Of a DNA stretch of 5,871 bases, positions 1 through 4,812 are shown in pieces. A model generated the notes under the pieces. The model was not told where the DNA came from. It was given only the letters and a program-made list of their open reading frames with translations, and searched no databases. Made by a program: the position numbers and the translations under genes. This DNA is from Acidobacteriota bacterium (GTDB lineage Bacteria; Acidobacteriota; Blastocatellia; Pyrinomonadales; Pyrinomonadaceae). The DNA is taken from the NCBI GenBank assembly GCA_013696385.1, contig JACCYR010000369.1, forward strand, positions 1 through 5,871, given 5' to 3'. How positions within the stretch are numbered: the first letter of the stretch is position 1; each line of letters begins with the position of its first letter.

Positions 1-2
1 AT

Positions 3-731
3 TTTTCAACTCAACAACCAACCAACAATGAACAACGAACAACCAACGAAGGGCAAAGGGCAAAGGACGAAAGACTAAAAAATTACGCTGAACTTCCGCC
101 CGTCAATTCCGCCGAAAAAGTCGTTAAAGAAATTGATGTCGAAAATCTTTCTTCCGCGAAAATTCGCCCGATTGCCCAACTTCACAACAGCTATATTATC
201 GCGGTTGACGATGAAGGAATGCTTTTGATTGACCAGCACGTCGCGCACGAGCGGATTTTGTTTGATAAATTCCGCAAAAAGGAAAATGAGCGAAAGATTG
301 AATCGCAAAATCTGCTTTTGCCGGAAACCTTCGATTTAACTCCGGCGCAAGCCGTCGCATTTGATTTGGTGGCAGACGAACTCGAAAATGTCGGTTTTGC
401 GCTGATGCGGCTTTCAGGCAGAACCATCGCCGTCAAAGCCGTGCCGACTGATTTGCCGCCGTCGGAAGTGCGAAATTTGCTGGCGGAAATTCTTGATTCG
501 CTCGACAGCCACCGGCGCGGAAATGCACGGGAAAATCTGCGCGACGATATTGCGGCATCTTTAGCGTGCAAAGCCGCTGTTAAAATCAATATGCGCCTTA
601 CGCCCGAAAAAATGCAGTGGCTGATTGACAGACTTTTAATTACTTCATCGCCGACGACCTGCCCGCACGGACGACCTGTAATTTTGCGTTTGACAATGAA
701 GGATATTGAGCGCGGTTTTCATCGCACATAA
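3..731 (+). CDS. mutL: DNA mismatch repair protein MutL, C-terminal part (5' end outside window)
   Basis: MutL couples MutS mismatch recognition to strand incision. The frame is open from the left edge to the TAA at 729-731, so only the linker and C-terminal dimerisation/endonuclease domain are present; the GHKL ATPase domain lies upstream of the window. The C-terminal domain opens with the family hallmark QLHNSYIIAVDDEG at about 177-218. Next comes DQHVAHERILFD, the metal-binding endonuclease motif (consensus DQHA-x2-E-x4-E), here with A to V and the last E to D. ACKAAVK and CPHGRPV follow near the end. The presence of all three motifs suggests a nicking-competent MutL of the Bacillus/eukaryotic kind rather than the E. 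coli kind; this is inferred from family knowledge. Codons 12-76 encode a Gln/Asn/Thr-rich linker derived from repeat-like DNA. An internal ATG at 219 is not the start, because conserved MutL residues precede it in frame. Confidence 0.95.
   Translation, partial: FSTQQPTNNEQRTTNEGQRAKDERLKNYAELPPVNSAEKVVKEIDVENLSSAKIRPIAQLHNSYIIAVDDEGMLLIDQHVAHERILFDKFRKKENERKIESQNLLLPETFDLTPAQAVAFDLVADELENVGFALMRLSGRTIAVKAVPTDLPPSEVRNLLAEILDSLDSHRRGNARENLRDDIAASLACKAAVKINMRLTPEKMQWLIDRLLITSSPTTCPHGRPVILRLTMKDIERGFHRT
13..76. repeat. Low-complexity repeat inside the mutL linker
   Basis: The stretch consists of degenerate AACAACCAAC / AACGAAC units followed by two direct copies of the heptamer GGGCAAA (51-57, 58-64) and a degenerate third copy. 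It is cytosine/adenine-rich on this strand and resembles the short intergenic repeats of some bacterial genomes more than coding DNA. It is translated in frame as a Gln/Asn/Thr/Arg/Lys-rich tract between the MutL N- and C-terminal domains. Genome-wide dispersal is inferred, not shown here. Confidence 0.6.
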
Positions 732-749
732 AATTTTTATAAATTTATC

Positions 750-778
750 TTGACAAGAACATAAAACTCATCTACATT
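750..778 (+). promoter_or_regulatory. Sigma70-like promoter of the aromatic operon
   Basis: A perfect -35 TTGACA (750-755) is followed by a 17-nt spacer and a -10 TACATT (773-778, four of six consensus positions). The 20 bases upstream (731-749) are nearly pure A/T, like an UP element. Transcription would start near 784-786, giving a leader of almost 200 nt before aroQ. Confidence 0.7.
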
Positions 779-812
779 AGTCAAACTTTTGTTGCAAAAT
801 AAAAAACACAAA

Positions 813-893
813 ATGCAAAACTTGACCATCAACTTTAACTTTTATTTTAGCTTTTACTACTTTAGTGAAACGGCTAAGGTTGGAGTTTTGCAT
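813..893 (+). promoter_or_regulatory. Leader RNA protector stem (segment 1:2)
   Basis: Bases 813-822 (ATGCAAAACT) are perfectly complementary to 884-893. The helix can extend to 827 against 878-881 with one bulged G (882) and G-U pairs. It encloses the Phe/Tyr codons and sequesters the leader start codon. Its 3' arm is shared with the alternative antiterminator, so the two cannot coexist. Confidence 0.6.
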
Positions 894-905
894 GAAAAAG
901 ATTAA
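813..905 (+). CDS. Phe/Tyr-rich leader peptide of the aroQ-pheA-DAHP synthase attenuator
   Basis: A 30-codon ORF runs from ATG (813-815) to TAA (903-905) within the leader RNA. Residues 8-17 read FNFYFSFYYF: five Phe codons, all TTT, and three Tyr codons (TAT, TAC, TAC) in ten positions. It lies about 28 nt after the predicted transcription start and ends 23 nt before the intrinsic terminator stem. This is the arrangement of classical leader peptides such as E. coli PheL, and the downstream genes make phenylalanine precursors. The peptide would act by ribosome stalling when charged tRNA-Phe or tRNA-Tyr is scarce, not as a protein product. A weakness is that no clear Shine-Dalgarno precedes the ATG, whereas aroQ and the DAHP synthase gene both have one. 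An in-frame TTG at 792 is an alternative start, also without a Shine-Dalgarno. AT-rich leader DNA could give some TTT codons by chance, but the matching RNA structures argue against coincidence. Confidence 0.75.
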   Translation: MQNLTINFNFYFSFYYFSETAKVGVLHEKD

Positions 906-936
906 CTAAAAAGCAAAAATTTCAAACAAAAGCCGT
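870..936 (+). promoter_or_regulatory. Candidate antiterminator hairpin (segment 2:3)
   Basis: ACGGCT (870-875) pairs perfectly with AGCCGT (931-936), and TTTTGC (886-891) pairs perfectly with GCAAAA (913-918). Between them, 879-885 can pair with 920-927 with one bulge and two G-U pairs, giving about 19 pairs and a 21-nt loop. The structure uses the 5' arm of the terminator (931-936) and the 3' arm of the protector stem (884-893), so it excludes both. A ribosome at the leader stop codon (903-905) would cover 886-891 and 913-918 and block it. A ribosome stalled on the Phe/Tyr codons would leave most of it free. Structure drawn by hand, without folding energies. Confidence 0.6.
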
Positions 937-971
937 GAAACTTGAAAAAGGTTCGCGGCTTTTTTGTTTTT
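928..971 (+). terminator. Intrinsic terminator/attenuator upstream of aroQ (segment 3:4)
   Basis: The 5' arm at 928-941 (with core AGCCGTGAA) pairs with the 3' arm at 951-963 (core TTCGCGGCT), with one U-G pair, one bulged A and a 9-nt loop. A U-rich tract follows: six T, one G, five T. It ends one base before the aroQ Shine-Dalgarno (GGAG, 972-975). Lying between the promoter and the first structural gene, it must act as a conditional terminator. Confidence 0.85.
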
Positions 972-981
972 GGAGAAAAAA

Positions 982-1278
982 ATGAAACTTGAAGAATGGC
1001 GAAATGAAATTGATTCGATTGACGCGGAAATCACGCGGCTGATTAATCACAGAGCGATGATTGCCCGTCAAATCGGCGTGTTAAAGGCAAAAGCAGGCTT
1101 GCCGACAGTTGATGCTGAGCGCGAAGAAGCGGTTATGAAAAATGTTTGCTCACAAAACACCGGCGCGTTAAAAGATGAAGCCGTCGTTAGGATTTTTCGC
1201 CGCATTATTCACGAATCACGGCAGATGCAAATTGAAAGCAATCGTAAAATGCTGGGAAACGGAGCAGAAATTTATTGA
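982..1278 (+). CDS. aroQ: Chorismate mutase, AroQ class (monofunctional)
   Basis: This 98-residue all-helical cytosolic enzyme converts chorismate to prephenate, the first committed step to Phe and Tyr. By alignment from memory with the E. coli P-protein mutase domain, the active-site set appears complete: R7 (R11 in E. coli), R24 (R28), K35 (K39), D44 (D48), R47 (R51), E48 (E52), S79 (S84) and Q83 (Q88). The length matches a stand-alone AroQ domain. The ATG at 982 is chosen because GGAG sits 6 nt upstream at 972-975. An in-frame TTG at 964 lies inside the terminator U-tract and is unlikely. The TGA stop (1276-1278) overlaps the next gene's ATG by one base, implying translational coupling. 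Expression is probably set by the upstream attenuator. Confidence 0.95.
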   Translation: MKLEEWRNEIDSIDAEITRLINHRAMIARQIGVLKAKAGLPTVDAEREEAVMKNVCSQNTGALKDEAVVRIFRRIIHESRQMQIESNRKMLGNGAEIY

Positions 1279-1820
1279 TGAGTTTGATTGCAATTCAAGG
1301 AATAAAAGGTTCTTACAGCGAAGAAGCGGCAATGGAATTTTTTGGCGCGAGGCGGCAAATTTTAGAATGTGCGAATTTTGCGGAAACTTTTCAAGCCGTC
1401 TTGACGGGAAAAACAAAATACGCCGTCGTTCCGCTGAAAAACAAAATTGTCGGTGAAATCGAATCGGCGGCAAAGATTTTTAAGCAAACAAATTTGCAGA
1501 TTAAAAACGAATTAACGCTCGAAATTAATCACGTTTTGGTCGGAACTCAGGAAGCCGAATTTGAAAATTTAACATCGGTTCGCTCGCACGTCGAAGCCTT
1601 GAAACAATGCCGCCGTTTTTTATCTTCAAATCAAAATTGGCAGCAAATTATTGGCGCGGACACGGCTTCGAGTATTAAAAGAGTTGTCGAGGGAAACATC
1701 GCCGAAAATGCCGCCGTCGGCAGCCGCCGTGCAGCAGAAATTTACGGCGGAAAAATTCTCAAAGAAAATATCGCCGATGATTTGGAAAATTGGACAACAT
1801 TTTATTTGATTGGGAATTAA
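1278..1820 (+). CDS. pheA: Prephenate dehydratase-like protein, catalytic domain only (no ACT domain)
   Basis: The family decarboxylates and dehydrates prephenate to phenylpyruvate, the last precursor of Phe. The 180 residues span the whole catalytic domain: GIKGSYSEEAA at 8-18 (family G-x-x-G-[ST]-[FY]-S), VVPLKN at 50-55, a SH...QC segment at 103-111, a TA segment at 129-130, and NWTTF at 171-175. N55, S103, H104, Q110 and T173 match residues conserved in E. coli PDT (N160, S208, H209, Q215, T278). Two departures stand out: K54 replaces the Glu of the usual P-[IL]-E-N motif, and the TRF motif reads TTF. The protein ends right after this motif, so the usual C-terminal ACT domain that senses Phe is absent and total length is well below the usual 270-290. 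No ACT remnant is visible in the 50 bp downstream. Start is the ATG at 1278, coupled to the aroQ stop; the Shine-Dalgarno is weak. Activity is likely but less certain than for AroQ. Confidence 0.85.
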   Translation: MSLIAIQGIKGSYSEEAAMEFFGARRQILECANFAETFQAVLTGKTKYAVVPLKNKIVGEIESAAKIFKQTNLQIKNELTLEINHVLVGTQEAEFENLTSVRSHVEALKQCRRFLSSNQNWQQIIGADTASSIKRVVEGNIAENAAVGSRRAAEIYGGKILKENIADDLENWTTFYLIGN

Positions 1821-1870
1821 TTTATCAACGAAAGACACGAAAAGAAATCACAGATTAAAAGGAGAAATTT

Positions 1871-2764
1871 ATGTTAGACGCTTGGACGGGAAAAATATCA
1901 AACGGAAATAAATTACACGACACAAAGCCGAAAAATGCTTTGCCGCTTGTTTCAAAGGAAAGAAAAGAGCAAACGATTGTTTGGGTAAAAGACGTGGCAA
2001 TCGGCGGAAACGAAGCGATTGTTATCGCCGGACCTTGTTCGGTTGAATCACGCGAACAAGTTGTTTCAACCGCGCTTTCGATAAAACAAAACGGCGCGGT
2101 AATGCTTCGCGGCGGCGCGTATAAACCGCGAACTTCGCCATATGATTTTCAAGGTTTGGGACGCGAAGGTTTGCAATTGTTGCGCGAAGCGGGCGACATC
2201 GCCGATTTGCCGGTTGTAACGGAAATAATGAGCGAAGAAGATGTCGAAATTGTTTGCGATTATGCCGATATGCTGCAAATCGGGGCAAGAAATATGCAGA
2301 ATTTCGCGCTTTTGAAAAAGCTGGCGAAAACCGACAAACCGATTTTGCTCAAACGCGGCGCGTCGGCAACCGTCAAAGAATGGCTTTCTGCCGCCGAATA
2401 TATTTTGCACGGCGGAAACGAAAATGTCGTTTTGTGCGAGCGCGGAATTAAGACCTTTGATAATTCACTGCGAAATACGCTTGATTTGGCTTCGGTTGCA
2501 TTGGTCAAAGAAATGACGCATTTGCCCGTAATTGTTGACCCGTCGCACGCCATCGGCAAGCGAAGTTTGATTTCGGCGGCGGCAAAAGCGGCAATCGCCG
2601 TCGGCGCGGACGGCGTGATTGTCGAAGTTCATCCGCAGCCGGAAATTGCACTGTCTGACAGCGCACAACAACTGACATTTCAAGGATTTGCAGAAATGAT
2701 GGACAACCTGCAATCGCCTCTGCGAACAATTTCGCGGCAAAATGAATTGGCGATTTGCTTTTAA
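1871..2764 (+). CDS. aroF: 3-deoxy-7-phosphoheptulonate (DAHP) synthase, type I-beta
   Basis: This enzyme condenses phosphoenolpyruvate and erythrose 4-phosphate to DAHP, the first step of the shikimate pathway, in a metal-dependent TIM barrel. The 297 residues show IAGPCSVES (metal ligand C56), LRGGAYKPRTSPYDFQGLG (80-97, PEP/phosphate binding), QIGARNMQN, KPILLKRG, a CERGIKTFD block, IVDPSHAIGKR (His ligand), and VEVHPQPEIALSD with the Glu and Asp ligands. The sequence is of the Bacillus/Thermotoga/archaeal I-beta kind, not the E. coli AroF/G/H kind, so the gene symbol is a pathway label. About 45 residues precede the barrel, too short for the ferredoxin/ACT-like regulatory domain of Thermotoga, and there is no fused chorismate mutase as in Bacillus. 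AGGAG at 1860-1864, 6 nt before the ATG, fixes the start. It lies 50 bp after pheA and is presumably co-transcribed. Confidence 0.95.
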   Translation: MLDAWTGKISNGNKLHDTKPKNALPLVSKERKEQTIVWVKDVAIGGNEAIVIAGPCSVESREQVVSTALSIKQNGAVMLRGGAYKPRTSPYDFQGLGREGLQLLREAGDIADLPVVTEIMSEEDVEIVCDYADMLQIGARNMQNFALLKKLAKTDKPILLKRGASATVKEWLSAAEYILHGGNENVVLCERGIKTFDNSLRNTLDLASVALVKEMTHLPVIVDPSHAIGKRSLISAAAKAAIAVGADGVIVEVHPQPEIALSDSAQQLTFQGFAEMMDNLQSPLRTISRQNELAICF

Positions 2765-2792
2765 ACTGTCTGCAAAAATTTTAAGGATGTGC

Positions 2793-2851
2793 AAAAAGGT
2801 TCGAGCGAAAGCATTCTAAATCTAACGGTTAGATTTTCAAAAGGCTCGACC
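2793..2851 (-). terminator. Terminator of the minus-strand gene block
   Basis: Read on the minus strand, GGTCGAGC (2851-2844) pairs with GCTCGAACC (2806-2798), eight pairs with one bulge, followed by TTTTT (2797-2793). The interior carries the smaller 8-bp hairpin at 2818-2836. The stem begins 46 nt after the biotin carrier stop codon. Both strands are thus served in the convergent gap 2765-2897. Confidence 0.65.
2818..2837 (+). terminator. Weak plus-strand hairpin after the DAHP synthase gene
   Basis: AAATCTAA (2818-2825) pairs perfectly with TTAGATTT (2829-2836) around a 3-nt loop and ends in four T. The stem is A/U-rich and the T run is short, so it is at best a weak terminator for the aromatic operon. 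It is nested inside the larger minus-strand terminator structure. Confidence 0.45.
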
Positions 2852-2897
2852 GAGTTCTATGCAAGATAAGAACCAAAAGGCAGCCCTATTATGCAGG

Positions 2898-3386
2898 TTA
2901 TTCAATTATCGCCAACACATCACCCGCGTTGACGGTTGCGCCTTCTTTAAAGCGGATTTCTTTGACAATTCCGTCTTTCGGCGATTTCATTTCATTCTGC
3001 ATTTTCATTGCTTCAACTACCAGAACGCCGTCGCCAGCTTTGATTTCCGCGCCCTCCTCGACAAGGACGCGCACGAGTTTGCCGGGCATTGCAGTTTTAA
3101 TTTCCGCCGTGCCGCCCACGTGTTCGCTTGCGCCGCTTGTGCCGCGCAGACGTTTCGGGTCAATGATTTTTATTTCAAATTGCCGGTTTCCGACATTAGC
3201 AATACCGTTTGGCGAAACATAGATTTGATAAATTTTGTTGTCGTATTTGAAAAGATAAACATCTCGTTCAGGCTCAGAGGCTGTGAGTTCGTATCGTCGC
3301 CCGTCAACTTCCGCAATGACAATTTCGCCGTCGCGTTTGACGTTTATTTCGTGGTTTTCTTGGTTTAGTTCGGCAATTAGTTTCAT
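2898..3386 (-). CDS. Biotin carboxyl carrier-type protein (biotinyl domain protein)
   Basis: This 162-residue protein carries a C-terminal biotinyl/lipoyl-attachment domain at about residues 93-162: TAMPGKLV, then VEAMKMQNEM with the biotinylated Lys at position 128, then SPKDGIVKEI. The AMKM tetrapeptide marks biotin rather than lipoate. The first 80 residues are beta-rich (VDGRRYEL, YLFKYDNKIYQIYV) and look like the region that precedes the biotinyl domain in propionyl/acyl-CoA carboxylase alpha chains, not the Pro/Ala-rich hinge of E. coli AccB. It is therefore probably the separate carrier subunit of an acyl-CoA carboxylase or a sodium-pump decarboxylase; its catalytic partners are not in the window. 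Start is the ATG at 3386-3384, with no clear Shine-Dalgarno. It lies 53 bp downstream of the deoxyhypusine synthase homologue, across a heptamer-repeat hairpin. Confidence 0.88.
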   Translation of the reverse strand: MKLIAELNQENHEINVKRDGEIVIAEVDGRRYELTASEPERDVYLFKYDNKIYQIYVSPNGIANVGNRQFEIKIIDPKRLRGTSGASEHVGGTAEIKTAMPGKLVRVLVEEGAEIKAGDGVLVVEAMKMQNEMKSPKDGIVKEIRFKEGATVNAGDVLAIIE

Positions 3387-3393
3387 AAATCAA

Positions 3394-3437
3394 TAGTCAG
3401 TAGTCAGTAGTCAGCAAATTTTCTACTGACTACTGAT
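3394..3437. repeat. Heptamer tandem repeat with inverted copy (hairpin)
   Basis: Three tandem copies of TAGTCAG (3394-3400, 3401-3407, 3408-3414) are followed after a short AT spacer by an inverted copy, CTACTGACTACTGA (3423-3436). Bases 3397-3410 pair perfectly with 3423-3436, giving a 14-bp stem and a 12-nt loop. There is no U-tract on either side, so it is not a standard terminator. It resembles the short tandemly repeated heptamers known from cyanobacteria and other bacteria. Confidence 0.85.
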
Positions 3438-3439
3438 TT

Positions 3440-4558
3440 CTAACGTCTTGTAGATTTTTCGTATTCATCCAGCAGAAGTTTCATAAACTCGTCGCGCCTG
3501 TCGAAAAGGCGTTTCGATTTGCGCGGCGCGTGCCGAGATAAAGCATAAGCCGTGATAATCGGCAAACCGATAGTTGAATCCGTATAACAAACAACCGCGT
3601 CGGGCAATTTGTCAGGGTCAACTTTTCCCCAACTGACTGCTTCGCCGGGCGTTGCGCCACTCAAACCGCCCGTGTCGGGACGTGCGTCCGTAACCTGCAA
3701 AAAATAATCGTGTCCTTTTTCGTCAATTCCGAGAACTTCTTGGATTTGCGGTTCGGTTTGAAGCGCAAAGTTTTTCGGACTTCCGCCGCCCAAGATAAAA
3801 ATTGCTGATTTTCCGCTTTTAGTATTTGAAACAACGCCGCGTTTTGCCGCTAAAACGATTGAAGCGGTTTCATTAACATCCAAATTCGGATTCAAAACGA
3901 GTTTTCCGCCTTGCAGTTCTTTGGCGGCGATGTTCATTCCGATTGATGAGTCGCCGGGCGAAGATGTATAAATTGGCACGCCGTATTTGTAAGCGACTCC
4001 CAAAAGTGATTTTTCCTTGATGCCGAGTTTTTTTTCGCGTTCGCGGACATATTTTCCGCAAAGATAATGAAATTCGGCGGACGACATCGTTTTTTGAAAT
4101 TCATCGTGTTCAATCAAACGGCGAAAAAATGCGTCGGTGTCAAGCAAAACGCTGTAATCAAAGAAAATATCGTAAATCCGCACGACTTCTTCCGCGCGCA
4201 GAACGACATCGGAAATCTGCGTATTGCCTTGATGCAAATTTAATCCGATGCCGAAATGCGTGTCGTGATAAAGATTCGCGCCCGTCGAGATTATCCAATC
4301 AATAAATCCGGCTTTAATAAGCGGAATAATCGCGGAAATTCCTAAACCGGCAGGCGTTAATGCGCCGGTCAACGTAACGCCGATTGTAACGTCCGGTTCA
4401 AGCATTTTGCCCGTGAACAGACGGCACGCTTCTCTTAATCTCGCGGCGTTATACGCCATAAATGATTCGTCAACCAAATCCGCTAACGACATTTTTTTGT
4501 CAATTGGTGTCGGGTCAATGCGTTTACCGCTTAAAAATTTACTTTTCTTTTTTGCCAT
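3440..4558 (-). CDS. Deoxyhypusine synthase family protein (bacterial homologue)
   Basis: The 372-residue protein belongs to the NAD-dependent deoxyhypusine synthase fold, whose members transfer the aminobutyl group of spermidine or putrescine via an enzyme-Lys imine. Visible motifs are GVTLTGALTPAGLG and the STGANLYHD segment in the N-terminal third, ILGGGSPKNF at 255-264, and SGATPGEAVSWGKV with the catalytic Lys at about 312 (K329 in human DHS), followed by a YTDSTIGLP segment. Eukaryotic DHS has GGGVVKHH where this has GGGSPKNF, so the active-site His pair is lost. Bacteria generally lack the eIF5A substrate, so a polyamine role such as homospermidine formation is more likely than hypusine synthesis; this is an inference. 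The ATG at 4558-4556 has no obvious Shine-Dalgarno. The TAG stop abuts the heptamer hairpin. The gene lies 38 bp after the CWC gene, probably in the same transcript. Confidence 0.9.
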   Translation of the reverse strand: MAKKKSKFLSGKRIDPTPIDKKMSLADLVDESFMAYNAARLREACRLFTGKMLEPDVTIGVTLTGALTPAGLGISAIIPLIKAGFIDWIISTGANLYHDTHFGIGLNLHQGNTQISDVVLRAEEVVRIYDIFFDYSVLLDTDAFFRRLIEHDEFQKTMSSAEFHYLCGKYVREREKKLGIKEKSLLGVAYKYGVPIYTSSPGDSSIGMNIAAKELQGGKLVLNPNLDVNETASIVLAAKRGVVSNTKSGKSAIFILGGGSPKNFALQTEPQIQEVLGIDEKGHDYFLQVTDARPDTGGLSGATPGEAVSWGKVDPDKLPDAVVCYTDSTIGLPIITAYALSRHAPRKSKRLFDRRDEFMKLLLDEYEKSTRR

Positions 4559-4560
4559 AA

Positions 4561-4600
4561 CAAGGATTCTGCCACGAATAAAACAAATTTCACGAATCAG
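4561..4600. repeat. Degenerate CACGAAT-type intergenic repeat
   Basis: The gap contains CCACGAATAA and TTTCACGAATC, two CACGAAT units 18 bases apart (4573-4579 and 4591-4597). The pattern resembles CACGAATTA-type repeats seen between genes in several bacterial phyla. The second unit supplies the TGA stop of the CWC gene. Family membership is from memory and unverified. Confidence 0.35.
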
Positions 4601-4812
4601 GAAATAATTTTATTCATCTTATTTGTGTAATTCGCGGCTAAGTTTTCTAAACAATTCTGACACAGACAATTCTTAAAATTTTCCCGCAATTGTGCCGAAG
4701 TTTCAGTTTTCAAATCAACTTCAAAACACCAACATTTCCCTATTTTCGCGCCGCAGGAAAACTCTTTGCCGCACGATTCGCAAGTTAATTTATCTGTTTT
4801 TGCAGCATTCAT
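4597..4812 (-). CDS. Cysteine-rich CWC family protein
   Basis: This small soluble protein of 71 residues has eight cysteines in the order C11-x2-C14, C20, C27-W-C29, C49-x-C51-x2-C54. The core CESCGKEFSCGA, GKCWCFEV and NCLCQNCL matches the Cys_rich_CWC family as I recall it, named for the Cys-Trp-Cys motif. The spacing suggests binding of one or two zinc ions; no catalytic role is known to me. There is no signal peptide or membrane segment. Its ATG (4812-4810) overlaps the upstream kinase TGA by 4 nt (ATGA), so translation is probably coupled. No separate Shine-Dalgarno is seen. The reading frame ends within a repeat-like intergenic sequence, but the conserved core is complete. Confidence 0.88.
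   Translation of the reverse strand: MNAAKTDKLTCESCGKEFSCGAKIGKCWCFEVDLKTETSAQLRENFKNCLCQNCLENLAANYTNKMNKIIS

Noticed and set aside
725..748. A/T-only imperfect hairpin after mutL as a terminator
   Set aside because: The stem is pure A/U with a bulge and has no U-tract after it; it more likely serves as an AT-rich upstream region for the 750-778 promoter.
785..981. T-box or metabolite riboswitch as an alternative explanation of the leader
   Set aside because: No T-box consensus (AGGGUGGNACCGCG) or specifier-loop layout is visible, and no riboswitch core was recognised. The translated Phe/Tyr run and shared-arm helices fit peptide attenuation better.
964..981. Upstream TTG start for aroQ
   Set aside because: It lies inside the terminator U-tract with no Shine-Dalgarno. 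The ATG at 982 has GGAG at ideal spacing and gives the usual AroQ N-terminus.
2798..2852. tRNA-like GGTTCGAGC resembling a T-arm
   Set aside because: No acceptor, D or anticodon arms can be arranged around it on either strand; the pairing fits a minus-strand terminator.
2859..3368. Plus-strand open frame of about 169 codons opposite the biotin carrier gene
   Set aside because: The minus-strand frame has unmistakable biotinyl-domain motifs; the plus-strand translation is a Phe-rich mirror with no recognisable family.
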